From: Woeseiaceae bacterium
Lineage (GTDB): Bacteria; Pseudomonadota; Gammaproteobacteria; Steroidobacterales; Woeseiaceae
Direction: 5' to 3'
DNA length: 64,000 nt
NCBI GenBank assembly: GCA_024640365.1
Contig: JAHEFE010000008.1
Location: 27,438-91,437 of the forward strand
In this document: piece by piece, positions 43,998 to 54,344 of the stretch
Position numbering within the stretch: position 1 is the first letter of the stretch
How the letters are laid out: the number at the start of each line of letters is the position of its first letter
Translations under genes and position numbers: made by a program
The notes under the pieces: generated by a model
Told to the model about the DNA's origin: nothing
The model's database searches: none
The model's input: only the letters and a program-made list of their open reading frames with translations

Positions 43998-44876
43998 TTA
44001 GCTTTTGCTTTGCTTGATCTGGGACATTACTTCTTCGGCAAAGTTTTCTTTCTTTTTCTCGATGCCTTCGCCGACTTCATAACGGGTGAACCCAGTAACA
44101 GTAGCTTTTGCCTTTTCCAGCAACTTGCCAACAGAAATATCGGGATCCTTTACGAACGGCTGCCCCACGAGCGTGACCTCACCTAGAAACTTGTTGATTC
44201 GGCCTTGAACCATTTTCTCGATGATCTCCGCGGGTTTGCCACTCGCTTGCGCTTGTTCTTCAAAAATATGACGTTCGCGCTCCAGCGTATCCGCAGGTAC
44301 ACCTGACGAATCGACGCAAACCGGGTTGCTTGCCGCAATATGCATCGCGACATCACGTGCCAGGTCATCGTCTCCGCCAGTCATAGCAACTACGGCACCA
44401 ATGCGCGCACCGTGCGTATAGCTGCCGACGCGATCAGTCGATGTAATCCGCGTGAAGCGACGCAGTGAAATATTCTCACCGACCTTCGTCACCAACTCTG
44501 TACGAGCCTGCTCAATGGTACGGCCATCGGCCAATTTCTCAGACATGAGTTGCTCGACGGTTTCTGCGGAGCTCTTCAATACAATGTTCGCAGCCTGCTC
44601 AGCAAAATCGCCAAAATTATCATCTTTGGCGACAAAGTCTGTTTCAGAATTCACCTCAAGGATTACGGCGTCGTTGCCTTGCTGAACGATGATAATCCTA
44701 CCATCGGCCGCTACTCGTCCTGCTTTCTTGTCTGCTTTGGCCTGGCCCGACATGCGCAGCTGTTCGATAGCCGCTTCAATATCGCCGTTCGTTTCAACCA
44801 GAGCCTTCTTACACTCCATCATGCCAGCGCCAGTGCGCTCGCGGAGTTCTTTCACCATGGATGCACTGATGGACAT
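43998..44876 (-). CDS. tsf: Elongation factor Ts
   Basis: A 292-residue guanine nucleotide exchange factor for EF-Tu. The N-terminal UBA-like part holds [16 protein letters not shown], followed by the dimer/core domain with [10 protein letters not shown]. It is co-transcribed with rpsB, but a strong hairpin at 44934-44963 separates the two genes. Confidence 0.98.
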   Translation of the reverse strand: MSISASMVKELRERTGAGMMECKKALVETNGDIEAAIEQLRMSGQAKADKKAGRVAADGRIIIVQQGNDAVILEVNSETDFVAKDDNFGDFAEQAANIVLKSSAETVEQLMSEKLADGRTIEQARTELVTKVGENISLRRFTRITSTDRVGSYTHGARIGAVVAMTGGDDDLARDVAMHIAASNPVCVDSSGVPADTLERERHIFEEQAQASGKPAEIIEKMVQGRINKFLGEVTLVGQPFVKDPDISVGKLLEKAKATVTGFTRYEVGEGIEKKKENFAEEVMSQIKQSKS

Positions 44877-44933
44877 CTCTAAATTCCTTTATAAATTCGC
44901 TTGTGCTTATTGATTATACCGGTCGCGGCAGCA

Positions 44934-44963
44934 ACGACGCGATGCTCTTAAGCATCGCGTCGT
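44934..44963 (-). other. Strong rpsB-tsf intercistronic hairpin
   Basis: A perfect 13-base-pair inverted repeat, ACGACGCGATGCT and its complement, with a four-base loop, lies in the 104 bases between rpsB and tsf. No T-tract follows on the minus strand, so it is more likely an attenuator, processing site or 3' stabiliser than a full terminator. E. coli also has a partial terminator between these genes. Confidence 0.7.
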
Positions 44964-44980
44964 AACTCGTTTCGCGAAGA

Positions 44981-46024
44981 CTATTCGCTCTTGTCAGCGT
45001 CGTCTTTGGCCGCAGGTTCGGCTTTAACTTCCGCAGCAGCCTTTGGAGCTGATGCTTTCGTGGCCGGCTTCTTCTCAGCCGCAGGCGCTTTCTCTACAAC
45101 AGGTTCAGCTTCAGCCTTTTTCTTGGCTGGCTCTTTCTTTGCCGCAGGTGCTTTCTCATCCGCCTTATCAGCGGTGTCCGCTGTCGCTTCGCCTTCAGCC
45201 GCTTTCTTGGCAGATGGCTTGCGGCGTACCGGTGTCTTCTTGGTTACTTTTTTGCCCGTTTTCTTCTTGGCAGTCGCTTTCTTAGGCTTGCCCTGTTCAT
45301 CAAGCTCAACGAAATCATCGTTGCCAAGTGCAACTTCAGGTAAAGAAGCCTTACCGTCGAGAACTGCATCAGCAACAAATGATGCATACAACTGCACAGC
45401 ACGCATCGCATCGTCATTACCAGGAATAACGTAATTAATGCCATCCGGTGCGCAATTGGTATCAACAATTGCAACAACAGGAATGCCCAGCTTGTTAGCT
45501 TCGCGAACCGCAATATCTTCGTGATCAACGTCGACCACGAATAATACGTCAGGCACTTTGCCCATGTTCTTGATGCCGCCAAGACTGCGTTCCAGCTTTT
45601 CACGCTCACGGGTCAAGCCAAGAATTTCTTTCTTGGTTAGCCGTGTTGCACCAGTATCCTCGGCCATCTGGTCGAGTTCTTTCAAACGTCGAACGGATTG
45701 ACGGATAGTCTGGAAGTTGGTCAGCATGCCGCCCAGCCAGCGATGGCTAACAAAAGGCATCTCGCAACGTGTAGCATTGACGCGAATGGCCTCGCGAGCT
45801 GAACGCTTGGTGCCGACAAACAGTATGCTACCGCCGTCTGCAACCATGGCTTTAATGAAGGCATATGCTTCACGAGCCATTGGCAAGCTCTTTTCGAGGT
45901 TAATGATATGAATCTTGTTACGTTCGCCAAAGATGTAGGGTGCCATCTTGGGGTTCCAGTAACGGGTCTGATGACCAAAGTGCACGCCAGCCTCTAGCAT
46001 CTGGCGCATTGTAATGTCAGCCAT
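44981..46024 (-). CDS. rpsB: 30S ribosomal protein S2 with long C-terminal tail
   Basis: A 347-residue S2. Residues 1 to about 243 cover the whole ordinary S2 fold, starting [20 protein letters not shown] and including [18 protein letters not shown] and [10 protein letters not shown]. Residues from about 245 to 347 form a low-complexity tail rich in Ala, Lys, Glu and Pro ([17 protein letters not shown], then [13 protein letters not shown]), ending acidic. E. coli S2 has 241 residues, so the tail adds about 100. It is in frame and intact, with an AAGGAG site eight bases before ATG 46024. Its role is unknown. S2 binds 16S rRNA and S1 and represses its own operon. Confidence 0.97.
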   Translation of the reverse strand: MADITMRQMLEAGVHFGHQTRYWNPKMAPYIFGERNKIHIINLEKSLPMAREAYAFIKAMVADGGSILFVGTKRSAREAIRVNATRCEMPFVSHRWLGGMLTNFQTIRQSVRRLKELDQMAEDTGATRLTKKEILGLTREREKLERSLGGIKNMGKVPDVLFVVDVDHEDIAVREANKLGIPVVAIVDTNCAPDGINYVIPGNDDAMRAVQLYASFVADAVLDGKASLPEVALGNDDFVELDEQGKPKKATAKKKTGKKVTKKTPVRRKPSAKKAAEGEATADTADKADEKAPAAKKEPAKKKAEAEPVVEKAPAAEKKPATKASAPKAAAEVKAEPAAKDDADKSE

Positions 46025-46060
46025 GTTATCTCCTTGGGTTAGGCCTCCGTATACCCCGGA

Positions 46061-46093
46061 CCGCAACCCCTTGATTTCTGGGGCACCCAGCGG
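46061..46093 (-). promoter_or_regulatory. Candidate S2 autoregulatory leader hairpin
   Basis: In the rpsB leader, CCGC and CCCC pair with GGGG and GCGG across a nine-base loop, leaving a small internal loop. The stem ends about 37 bases before the rpsB start. Gammaproteobacterial rpsB leaders are known to fold and bind S2 as a repressor. The specific homology here is not tested. Confidence 0.4.
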
Positions 46094-46149
46094 CCTGTGA
46101 CGGCATACGTGTGGATTAATTTTCTATAAATTGCCTGAAAGGCGCGCGC

Positions 46150-46178
46150 TTTATACCATACTGCGTCCTAACCAACAA
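46150..46178 (-). promoter_or_regulatory. Candidate sigma-70 promoter of rpsB-tsf
   Basis: On the minus strand TTGTTG (46178-46173) and TATAAA (46155-46150) are spaced by exactly 17 bases, followed by a GC-rich discriminator (GCGCGCGCC). Such discriminators are typical of ribosomal promoters under stringent (ppGpp/DksA) control. It would give a leader of about 120 bases. Confidence 0.55.
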
Positions 46179-46239
46179 CGGGGGAATTACTCGGAAGCTG
46201 AAATGCAGGCCAATCCTGCGCCGTTTCCATTTACAAATT

Positions 46240-47004
46240 ATGAATGCAACTATCAAAACAACGGAAGAACAGGCAAAAATGCGTGTCGCAGGCCGCTTGG
46301 CCGCGGACGTACTCGATATGATTGGCGAATACGTGCAACCCGGCGTCTCTACCGACGAACTAAACCAGATTTGCCACGATTTTATGGTGGAATCGCAACA
46401 GGTCATCCCCGCACCTCTCAATTACCGCGGCTTTCCGAGGTCAATCTGCACCTCCGTCAATCACGTCGTCTGCCACGGAATACCGGGGGACAAGCGGCTG
46501 AAATCCGGCGATATAGTGAATATCGACATTACCGTCATCAAAGATGAGTTTCATGGTGATACGAGCCGTATGTTTACCGTTGGGAAGTCATCGATACAGG
46601 CGGATCGCCTGATTCAGGCAGCCTACGACGGAATGTGGCTCGGCATTGAGCAGATAGCACCTGGCAATCGACTTGGGGATATCGGCAACGCGGTTCAACA
46701 ATTTGTTGAAAAACAAAGATTTTCTGTAGTCAGGGAATATTGCGGCCATGGTATCGGCCGTACTTTCCACGAAGACCCGCAGGTACTGCATTATGGTAAA
46801 CCAGGGACAGGCATGGTCCTGGAAGAAGGGATGACCATCACCGTCGAGCCCATGATTAATGCCGGCAAACGTAATGTAAAGCTGTTACCGGACGGCTGGA
46901 CGGTCGTTACCAAGGACCACACCTTGTCAGCGCAGTGGGAACACACCGTACTCGTCACCAAAGACGGGTATGAAGTACTCACTCTCGGGGTTGCCCAGCG
47001 CTAG
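46240..47004 (+). CDS. map: Methionine aminopeptidase, type I
   Basis: A 254-residue metalloprotease removing N-terminal Met from new proteins. The metal ligands lie in NIDITVIKDEFHGDTS (two Asp), CGHGIGRTFHEDP (His), TVEPM (Glu) and QWEHTVLVT (Glu). The N-terminal AKMRVAGRLAADVL fits the family. It is divergent from rpsB, the classic rpsB-map arrangement. Confidence 0.98.
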   Translation: MNATIKTTEEQAKMRVAGRLAADVLDMIGEYVQPGVSTDELNQICHDFMVESQQVIPAPLNYRGFPRSICTSVNHVVCHGIPGDKRLKSGDIVNIDITVIKDEFHGDTSRMFTVGKSSIQADRLIQAAYDGMWLGIEQIAPGNRLGDIGNAVQQFVEKQRFSVVREYCGHGIGRTFHEDPQVLHYGKPGTGMVLEEGMTITVEPMINAGKRNVKLLPDGWTVVTKDHTLSAQWEHTVLVTKDGYEVLTLGVAQR

Positions 47005-47032
47005 GCCTGGGCACTTCGCAAGTGATGGCCGC

Positions 47033-49696
47033 ATGACCGACAGCACCAAAAACCTCCCGGCCGCCCAGGGCTCGGCGACCCGCGTTTTTGATACGGCCCT
47101 GGGCGATACTGAGCCTGGCCAGCTGATGGACTATCGCGAAGCGCTCAAGGCCAGCGATGCCTACCTGGCCGACCAGTTTCGTGAAGGCGTCTCCGTCATC
47201 GAGTTGGTACAACAAAGGGCGCAGGTTATCGATCGCCTGCTGGTAAGGCTGTGGGTCCGTCATGCAGGAAAGTTAAGCGGACGAGTGGCTCTTTTGGCTG
47301 TCGGGGGCTACGGCAGAGGTGAACTACACCCCTCTTCTGATATCGACATCATGTTGCTACTGCCGGACGACCTGGCAACTGTCGAAGAACACGCGCTGGG
47401 CGCTTTTGTCACCGATCTCTGGGACGTCGGCCTTGAAATCGGTCACAGTGTTCGAACAATCAAGCAATGTTTGCAGGAATCTGCTGCCGACGTCACGACT
47501 GCAACAACATTGATGGAAGCACGATTGCTGCTCGGGCCGGAACAGCTCTTCAAGACAATGAATGACGCCATACGACCAGAGAACATCTGGCCGGCAGGCG
47601 AGTTCTTTAGAGCCAAAATTGATGAACAAAAAATTCGCCACCACCGCTTTGATGATACAGCGTACAACCTGGAGCCCAATGTCAAAGGTAGCCCGGGCGG
47701 ACTGCGCGATATCCAGATCATAGGCTGGGTGGCAAGCCGTTATCTCGGGGCAAAATCGTTTGACGAACTGGTCAGCAACGGCTTCCTGACCGGCGAACAG
47801 CTCGCGGTCCTACACGAAGGCCGTAATTTCCTGTGGCGCATTCGGTTTGGCCTGCATTTAATTACGGGCCGCCGCGAAGATCGTTTACTGTTTGACTACC
47901 AGACACGACTCGCCGAAATGCTGGGCTACAAAGATGCCAAGTACACGTTGGCCGTTGAACAGTTGATGCAACGTTATTACCGCACGGTCATGGATTTAAG
48001 CCGCATCAATGAAATGTTGTTACAGCTATTCGAAGAATCCATTTTCATGGATCCCAAAGCGCCGGCCCAAAAGCTGAACGAACGATTCGAAGTTCGCAAT
48101 GGATATCTGCAGCTAATCGACGACCAGGTATTTGCACGCACACCGTCCGCACTACTCGAACTTTTTCACTTGCTGCAGCAGAACCCGGAAATCAGGGGCA
48201 TTAGTGCCCATACGGTGGCGCTCGTAAAGCAAAACCTGCACTTGATCGATGATCAGTTTCGCAAAGACACCGCTAACCAGGTGTTGTTCCTCAAGATCCT
48301 ACAAGCATCGCACGGGGTGACGCGGCAACTGAAACGCATGAATGGCTACGGCGTACTGGGGCTTTATATCCCTGCTTTTGGCCGCATCGTCGGGCGCATG
48401 CAATATGACCTCTTTCATGTCTACACCGTGGACGAGCACACCTTGTTCGTTGTCAACAATCTGCGTCGTTTTGCATTAACCCGTTTTGATCACGAGTTTC
48501 CACATTGCAGTCCATTGATGCAGTCCTTTAAAAAGCCGGAACTCGCTTACCTCGGTGGACTATTCCACGACATAGCCAAAGGTCGCGGTGGCGATCATTC
48601 CGAACTCGGCGCGAGCGATGCAGAGTCATTTTGTAAAGAACACGGACTCACCGACGAAGATGCGGAACTCGTCGCCTGGCTTGTAAAGAATCACCTGGCG
48701 TTGTCAATGACCGCGCAAAAGAAAGACCTGAGCGACCCGACCGTTATCAATGAGTTTGCAGCACTGGTTGGAGATAAACTTCATCTCGATTACCTGTATG
48801 TACTGACCGTTGCGGATGTCAGAGGCACAAACCCAAAATTATGGAACAACTGGAAGGCTACCCTGTTTCAGAATCTGTACGAACTGACCGCCAGGGCACT
48901 ACGCGAGGGCCTCGACAACCCTATCCGACGCGAACAACTTATTCACGAGGCCCGCTCCACCGCAAGTCAACTACTGCACGATCAAGGTGTGCCGGGGTCA
49001 ATTGTTGAGACGATCTGGAATCTCGTCAGTGATGAATATTTCCTACGCTACAGCGGCGACGAGATCGCCTGGCACACGGCATTACTTGCAGAGGTCACTG
49101 CAAAAGAAGACGCCGGCTTCACTGATGTAAGGCTGCATGAGGACGGAATAACGGCTGTTCTCTATGGCAAACGCTCCCGACACCGCTTCGCGCAAGCCAC
49201 CGCGGCGCTCGGACAACTTGGTATGACTATTCTGGATGCGCGCATAACGCCTATTGCCAATGGCTGCAGCCTTGATACCTATATTTTCATGGAGCTGGAT
49301 CGACGTACTGAAGTCGATCAATCTCGACTCGGAGAAATTCGCCGCAGCCTCGAAAGAGTGCTGAACGCCGGCGATAATAAACTGGCCCGGGTGACTCGTC
49401 CGCCATCACGAAAGTCAAAAATGTTTAATACCAAATCGGCAATCGACTTCACCGATGATTGGGCCAATAGTCGCACGATCATGGAAATGGTTGCCGCCGA
49501 CCGCCCCGGATTGCTGAGTGACATCGCAAGCGTATTTACGGGGTTGGGCGTTGATATTGAGAACGCCAAGATACTGACAATTGGTGAACGCGCCGAAGAT
49601 GTGTTCTATATTACAAACTCGCAAGGCCAGCCACTGGACGAAACCTTGCGGGAACAACTCCGCGACAAACTCATGGCGCGACTCCACAGGAAGTAG
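47033..49696 (+). CDS. glnD: PII uridylyltransferase/uridylyl-removing enzyme GlnD
   Basis: An 887-residue nitrogen sensor that modifies PII. The nucleotidyltransferase motif GGYGRGELHPSSDID lies at residues 91-105. The HD hydrolase motif is GLFHDIAKGRGGDHSELGA, and two ACT domains sit at the C-terminus, the last including AADRPGLLSDIASVF. All domains are complete. I start at ATG 47033, 29 bases after map; a start at 46970 would lie within map. Confidence 0.97.
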   Translation: MTDSTKNLPAAQGSATRVFDTALGDTEPGQLMDYREALKASDAYLADQFREGVSVIELVQQRAQVIDRLLVRLWVRHAGKLSGRVALLAVGGYGRGELHPSSDIDIMLLLPDDLATVEEHALGAFVTDLWDVGLEIGHSVRTIKQCLQESAADVTTATTLMEARLLLGPEQLFKTMNDAIRPENIWPAGEFFRAKIDEQKIRHHRFDDTAYNLEPNVKGSPGGLRDIQIIGWVASRYLGAKSFDELVSNGFLTGEQLAVLHEGRNFLWRIRFGLHLITGRREDRLLFDYQTRLAEMLGYKDAKYTLAVEQLMQRYYRTVMDLSRINEMLLQLFEESIFMDPKAPAQKLNERFEVRNGYLQLIDDQVFARTPSALLELFHLLQQNPEIRGISAHTVALVKQNLHLIDDQFRKDTANQVLFLKILQASHGVTRQLKRMNGYGVLGLYIPAFGRIVGRMQYDLFHVYTVDEHTLFVVNNLRRFALTRFDHEFPHCSPLMQSFKKPELAYLGGLFHDIAKGRGGDHSELGASDAESFCKEHGLTDEDAELVAWLVKNHLALSMTAQKKDLSDPTVINEFAALVGDKLHLDYLYVLTVADVRGTNPKLWNNWKATLFQNLYELTARALREGLDNPIRREQLIHEARSTASQLLHDQGVPGSIVETIWNLVSDEYFLRYSGDEIAWHTALLAEVTAKEDAGFTDVRLHEDGITAVLYGKRSRHRFAQATAALGQLGMTILDARITPIANGCSLDTYIFMELDRRTEVDQSRLGEIRRSLERVLNAGDNKLARVTRPPSRKSKMFNTKSAIDFTDDWANSRTIMEMVAADRPGLLSDIASVFTGLGVDIENAKILTIGERAEDVFYITNSQGQPLDETLREQLRDKLMARLHRK

Positions 49697-49700
49697 AACT

Positions 49701-50888
49701 TTGAATACCCATATCGACAAATTGTACCCCTACCCGTTTGAACGCCTCGATCAATTGTTCACAGGGGTGCAACCACCCACTGGCAGCAAGCCAATTTCTC
49801 TATCCATTGGTGAACCTCGCCACACGCCACCTGGCTTTGTACTCGAAGCGTTCAACAAGGCGCTCGCCGATGGCGCCGCCAGGTACCCGGTGGCTAAAGG
49901 ATTATCCGAATTGCGCGAGGCTTGCAGCGACTGGGTACAACGCCGTTACGCGGCGCAAATCTGTCCGAACACCGAAGTGCTGCCGGTTAACGGCACCCGT
50001 GAAGGCTTGTTTGCATTGGTGCAGACCCTTGTGACGCCGGGGGACAAACCCGTGGTACTAATGCCCAACCCTTTCTACCAGATCTACGAAGGTGCCACGC
50101 TGCTGGCCGGCGCCGAACCGGTTTACCTCGATACCACTGCGGCTACCGATTACTTGCCGGATCTTGATTCCGTCAGCGAGGAAACCTGGAAGCGTAGTGC
50201 TTTGTTTTTTGTCTGTTCACCGGGCAATCCAACAGGCGCAGTCATGGATGAGACCTATTGGCAGCGCGTACTCGAACTGGCAGATCGCTACGATTTTGTA
50301 ATCGCAGCAGACGAATGCTATGCAGACATCTATCCGGAAAAAGCGCCTGTTGGCCTCCTTGAAGTTTGCACAAAAATAGGGCGAACGGACTTCAAACGTT
50401 GCATTGCTTTTCACAGTTTATCGAAGCGCTCCAATGTTCCCGGCATACGGTCCGGATTCGTTGCCGGAGACCGGGACTTGATGAAGCGATTCCTGGCTTA
50501 TCGAACCTATCACGGTTGCGCGATGCCTTTCGCGACCCAGATTGCCAGCGTTGCAGCCTGGAACGACGATGCTCACGTTGCTGAAAACTGCAAGTTGTAC
50601 GGCAAGAAATTTGCGCAAGTTACCCCCATCCTCAAAGAGGTTTTCGAGGTAGATATTCCAGCGGCATCTTTTTATCTCTGGCCATTAATTCCATATGATA
50701 CGGAAGAATTCACGCGCCGCCTGTACGAAAGCGCCAACGTCATCATCCTGCCTGGCAGTTACCTCAGCCGGACAGGTCCTGCGGGCGACCCGGCGGCAGG
50801 TCGTTTACGCATCTCACTGGTTGCCAGTGTTGAAGACTGCGTAACAGCGGCACACGCAATGCGCGATCTCGCCATCGCGATGCGTTGA
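49701..50888 (+). CDS. dapC: N-succinyldiaminopimelate aminotransferase DapC
   Basis: A 395-residue fold-type I PLP aminotransferase of the DapC group. The N-terminal [17 protein letters not shown] and the internal VCSPGNPTG are typical; the PLP lysine is in [16 protein letters not shown]. It makes succinyl-diaminopimelate for lysine and peptidoglycan. The start is TTG at 49701, with AGGAAG seven bases upstream, four bases after glnD; the open frame upstream lies inside glnD and is not part of the protein. Confidence 0.94.
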   Translation: MNTHIDKLYPYPFERLDQLFTGVQPPTGSKPISLSIGEPRHTPPGFVLEAFNKALADGAARYPVAKGLSELREACSDWVQRRYAAQICPNTEVLPVNGTREGLFALVQTLVTPGDKPVVLMPNPFYQIYEGATLLAGAEPVYLDTTAATDYLPDLDSVSEETWKRSALFFVCSPGNPTGAVMDETYWQRVLELADRYDFVIAADECYADIYPEKAPVGLLEVCTKIGRTDFKRCIAFHSLSKRSNVPGIRSGFVAGDRDLMKRFLAYRTYHGCAMPFATQIASVAAWNDDAHVAENCKLYGKKFAQVTPILKEVFEVDIPAASFYLWPLIPYDTEEFTRRLYESANVIILPGSYLSRTGPAGDPAAGRLRISLVASVEDCVTAAHAMRDLAIAMR

Positions 50889-50898
50889 CAGGCGGTAC

Positions 50899-51747
50899 GT
50901 GAATCATATGGGTGAGGAGAAATTGATCGAGCTCATTGAGAGCGGCTTTGCGAGACGATCCACCCTGGGTTCAGCGACACAAGAACACGAACTGTGCGCC
51001 GCCGTGGAAGCCGCTATTGAATTACTGGACAACGGGCGAGCCCGAGTTGCCGAGCAAATCAACGGTGAATGGCGAGTCAATCAGTGGCTCAAAAAAGCCG
51101 TTTTACTCAGCTTTCGTCTGAACGGCAATAAGCTTATCGAAGGCGCAACCAGTAATTTTTACGACAAAGTGCCTCTCAAATATACGGACTACACGCAGGA
51201 GGATTTTCGTGCGTCAGGCGTACGCGTTGTGCCCGAGGCAATCGTCAGGCGAGGTGCCTATGTCGCACCGGACGTCATATTGATGCCAAGTTACGTCAAC
51301 ATAGGCGCGAACATCGGTAGCGGAACCATGGTGGATACGTGGGCAACCGTAGGCAGCTGTGCCCAAATCGGCAAGAATGTACACCTTTCCGGCGGTGTCG
51401 GCGTTGGCGGAGTACTGGAGCCAGTCCAGGCAAAACCCACTATAATTGAAGACGATTGCTTCATCGGTGCCCGCTCGGAGATTGTTGAAGGAGTCATCGT
51501 TGAACAGGGATCAGTCATTTCAATGGGCGTCTTTCTTGGTCAAAGCACCCGAATTTATCACCGGGAAAGCAGCACAATCAGTTATGGCAGAGTTCCGGCC
51601 GGATCTGTCGTCGTACCAGGAAGCCTGCCTTCGACAGATGGCACCCATTCATTGTATTGTGCAGTGATTGTCAAACAAGTTGACGCGCGAACGAGATCGA
51701 GGATCGGTCTCAATGAGATATTGAGGACAGCTGAACTGGCGGATTAG
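50899..51747 (+). CDS. dapD: Tetrahydrodipicolinate N-succinyltransferase DapD
   Basis: A 282-residue left-handed beta-helix enzyme of about 274 residues in E. coli, giving succinyl-aminoketopimelate, the substrate of DapC. The N-terminal domain (IESGFARRS) leads into hexapeptide repeats with [24 protein letters not shown] 50899 or ATG 50908 may start it; the AGGCGG site at 50890 fits neither perfectly. It lies 10 bases after dapC. Confidence 0.96.
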   Translation: MNHMGEEKLIELIESGFARRSTLGSATQEHELCAAVEAAIELLDNGRARVAEQINGEWRVNQWLKKAVLLSFRLNGNKLIEGATSNFYDKVPLKYTDYTQEDFRASGVRVVPEAIVRRGAYVAPDVILMPSYVNIGANIGSGTMVDTWATVGSCAQIGKNVHLSGGVGVGGVLEPVQAKPTIIEDDCFIGARSEIVEGVIVEQGSVISMGVFLGQSTRIYHRESSTISYGRVPAGSVVVPGSLPSTDGTHSLYCAVIVKQVDARTRSRIGLNEILRTAELAD

Positions 51748-51812
51748 AAGGAATTTTCCGTGGACTGATTCGTCGAGCCTTTCTTGGAGCATTCACAACA
51801 AGGGTCGCCACA

Positions 51813-52163
51813 TTGCTAACACTTTACGGAATACCGAGTTGCGACACCTGTCGTAATGCAAGGAAATGGCTTGATCAACATGCCGTTGAGCACCGCTTTC
51901 ATGATTTGCGGGTTGATGGGCTCGACATTCAGATGCTGGAGCGCTGGAGTGATCGACTGGACTGGAAAAAAATATTGAATACGCGCAGCTTGACGTGGCG
52001 CAAAGTGCCCGAAGCTGACCGTGAAAACATGAGTCGCAACCGCGCATTTGCAACGATGATAGAGCGACCCACTCTAGTGAAACGGCCGATTTTGGAAAGC
52101 AAGAAACTGATAGCAGTGGGTTACTCGCCTGAGCGCTATGCTGAAATATTCAAATCCCACTAA
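51813..52163 (+). CDS. ArsC/Spx-family (YffB-like) thiol protein
   Basis: A 116-residue thioredoxin-fold protein with C10-D-T-C13, then HDLRVDGLD and [11 protein letters not shown], and [10 protein letters not shown] near the C-terminus. These fit the YffB/Spx subfamily of ArsC-like proteins rather than a true arsenate reductase. The start is TTG at 51813 with AGGGT upstream. In many gammaproteobacteria it lies between dapD and dapE; here the pst operon separates it from dapE. It overlaps pstB by four bases at the stop. Confidence 0.88.
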   Translation: MLTLYGIPSCDTCRNARKWLDQHAVEHRFHDLRVDGLDIQMLERWSDRLDWKKILNTRSLTWRKVPEADRENMSRNRAFATMIERPTLVKRPILESKKLIAVGYSPERYAEIFKSH

Positions 52164-52984
52164 CCGAAGCGTCCCGTAATGTAGTCTTCAGTCAGCTTGT
52201 GTTGCGGGTTCGTAAAAACCTTGTCCGTATCGTCAATCTCAATCAACTTGCCCATATGAAAATAGGCAGTGCGCTGTGACATGCGAGCTGCCTGCTGCAT
52301 AGAATGAGTGACAATTACGATCGCATAATTTTCGGACAACTCATCAATCAAATCCTCTACTCTAGCCGTCGCGATAGGATCCAGCGCGGAACAGGGTTCG
52401 TCCATCAGAATCACTTCCGGGTTTACAGCGATCGTACGCGCAATGCAGAGCCGCTGTTGCTGCCCGCCAGATAACCCCGTGCCGGGATTATTGAGACGAT
52501 CTTTGACTTCCTGTAGCAAGCCAGCGCGCTCCAGACTTGTGTAAACAATTTCGTCCAGCTCCGCCCGGTTTGCAGCAAGGCCGTGAATGCGAGGGCCATA
52601 AGCCACATTGTCATAAATGCTTTTCGGAAATGGATTGGCCTTCTGAAAAACCATGCCAACTCTCGCCCGCAAGGCGACCGGATCAAGGTCACGACTGTTT
52701 ATGTCTTGGCCATCAAGAGTTATCAAGCCTGTTACCTTGGCTATTTCAATACTGTCATTCATCCTGTTAAGACAGCGCAGAAAGGTCGACTTGCCGCAAC
52801 CAGAAGGCCCAATTAGTGCCAGAACCTGATTTTTCTGAATTTCGATACTGACATCCTGAATAGCATGATTATCGCCATACCAAACATTTACATTATCAGC
52901 GACCATGAAAGCCTCATGTCCAGGCTTGACCGCTTTGCCAACAGGCTTGTCAGAATTTGTGTCGTCCATTGAATTACCATTCAT
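52160..52984 (-). CDS. pstB: Phosphate ABC transporter ATPase PstB
   Basis: A 274-residue ATPase. The Walker A motif GPSGCGKST is at residues 59-67, the signature is [13 protein letters not shown], and Walker B is [13 protein letters not shown]. The first 25 residues are an extra polar leader compared with E. coli PstB (257). It powers PstCA. It is last in pstS-pstC-pstA-pstB. Confidence 0.97.
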   Translation of the reverse strand: MNGNSMDDTNSDKPVGKAVKPGHEAFMVADNVNVWYGDNHAIQDVSIEIQKNQVLALIGPSGCGKSTFLRCLNRMNDSIEIAKVTGLITLDGQDINSRDLDPVALRARVGMVFQKANPFPKSIYDNVAYGPRIHGLAANRAELDEIVYTSLERAGLLQEVKDRLNNPGTGLSGGQQQRLCIARTIAVNPEVILMDEPCSALDPIATARVEDLIDELSENYAIVIVTHSMQQAARMSQRTAYFHMGKLIEIDDTDKVFTNPQHKLTEDYITGRFG

Positions 52985-53058
52985 TTAAATATTTACCGTT
53001 AAGGGTCTAGTCGAACCTGTTCCTGATTTCACAGGTTCCTCCAAAGTAATCACTATTC

Positions 53059-54342
53059 TCACCAGCGCTTTTCGAAACGCTTACGCATTAATACGGCGGC
53101 CAGATTCATTAACAGCAGAAACGCGAGTAATACAATAATCGCGGCCGAAGTACGTTCTGCAAATGCGCGCTCAGGACTATCGGCCCACAGATAAATTTGC
53201 ACCGGTAATGCTGTTGCCGGATCAGTCACGCTACCTGGAACATCGACAATAAATGCGACCATGCCAATCATCAATAACGGTGCGGTCTCTCCGAGGGAGC
53301 GAGCCATACCAATTATGGCACCTGTCAGCATGCCTGGCATCGCAAGCGGTAAAACATGATGGAACACTACCTGCATCCGGGAAGCCCCAAGACCGAAGGC
53401 CGCCTCCTTGATTGACGGCGGTACGGCTTGAATGGCGGCTCGCGAAGCGATAATAATCACCGGCAGCGTCAACAACGAAAGGACCAACCCACCAACCAGT
53501 GGAGCCGACCTTGGTAACGACATCCAGTTTATGAAAACAGCAAGGCCGAGTAGCCCAAAGACAATAGATGGAACGGCGGCCAGATTATTGATATTAACTT
53601 CGATCAAGTCCGACCAACGATTCCTGGGCGCAAATTCTTCCAGGTAAATAGCCGCAGCCACTCCCAATGGAAACGCCAGTGCTATGGTTACTAGCAACAT
53701 ATAGAACGTACCCATAAGCGCACCTCTGATGCCCGCCAGCTCTGGTTCGCGCGAATCACCATTGGTAAACAAGGCCGTGTTAAATTTCTTTTCGAGTCGC
53801 CCTGCTGCAAGCAATTCATCTATCCATAAAAGTTGCAGGTCACTGACCGTACGCAAGTCTTGTGGCACATCTCGATTTATATTGCCCTTGATCACCATGT
53901 CCACATTAGCCGACGCAGACAGCCAGACAGTTTGGGTACTACCAAGCAAAGTCGGATCTGCCGCTAACATATCCTTGACGTCGTAAGATGCGCTGACACT
54001 AAGCAAACTGCTCAGTTGGCGTCGTTCGCGCCGGTCCGTTACGTCCGGAAACAACGACCGCAGTGAATCGCGTACCACCGCTTCATAATCGGCATTGGGA
54101 TCTACGTCACCGTCCGGTGCCAGTGCCGTGCGATCAAAATTTATTTCCAGAGAGATCATAGTTTGCTGAAATGCAGAAGTACCCTGACTGACAAGATTGA
54201 CAAAAAATATAGCCAGAAAAGCCAAGCCGGTGAAAGTCGCTGCTATACCGGCCGCCTTGAAGCGACGTTCCTTTGCATAGCGACGCTTGAGACTGGCCTC
54301 AACGCGATGTCGTGTCGTTTGCCCGAGATTTGAATTCATCAT
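53059..54342 (-). CDS. pstA: Phosphate ABC transporter permease PstA, extended form
   Basis: A 427-residue permease, much longer than E. coli PstA (about 296). After a first transmembrane helix (about 31-52) comes an extra soluble stretch of roughly 150 residues, then the core permease from about residue 205. The EAA loop is in KEAAFGLGASRMQVVFHHVL (in part). Long forms with such periplasmic inserts occur in pseudomonads. It lies two bases after pstC. Confidence 0.95.
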   Translation of the reverse strand: MMNSNLGQTTRHRVEASLKRRYAKERRFKAAGIAATFTGLAFLAIFFVNLVSQGTSAFQQTMISLEINFDRTALAPDGDVDPNADYEAVVRDSLRSLFPDVTDRRERRQLSSLLSVSASYDVKDMLAADPTLLGSTQTVWLSASANVDMVIKGNINRDVPQDLRTVSDLQLLWIDELLAAGRLEKKFNTALFTNGDSREPELAGIRGALMGTFYMLLVTIALAFPLGVAAAIYLEEFAPRNRWSDLIEVNINNLAAVPSIVFGLLGLAVFINWMSLPRSAPLVGGLVLSLLTLPVIIIASRAAIQAVPPSIKEAAFGLGASRMQVVFHHVLPLAMPGMLTGAIIGMARSLGETAPLLMIGMVAFIVDVPGSVTDPATALPVQIYLWADSPERAFAERTSAAIIVLLAFLLLMNLAAVLMRKRFEKRW

Positions 54343-54344
54343 AC

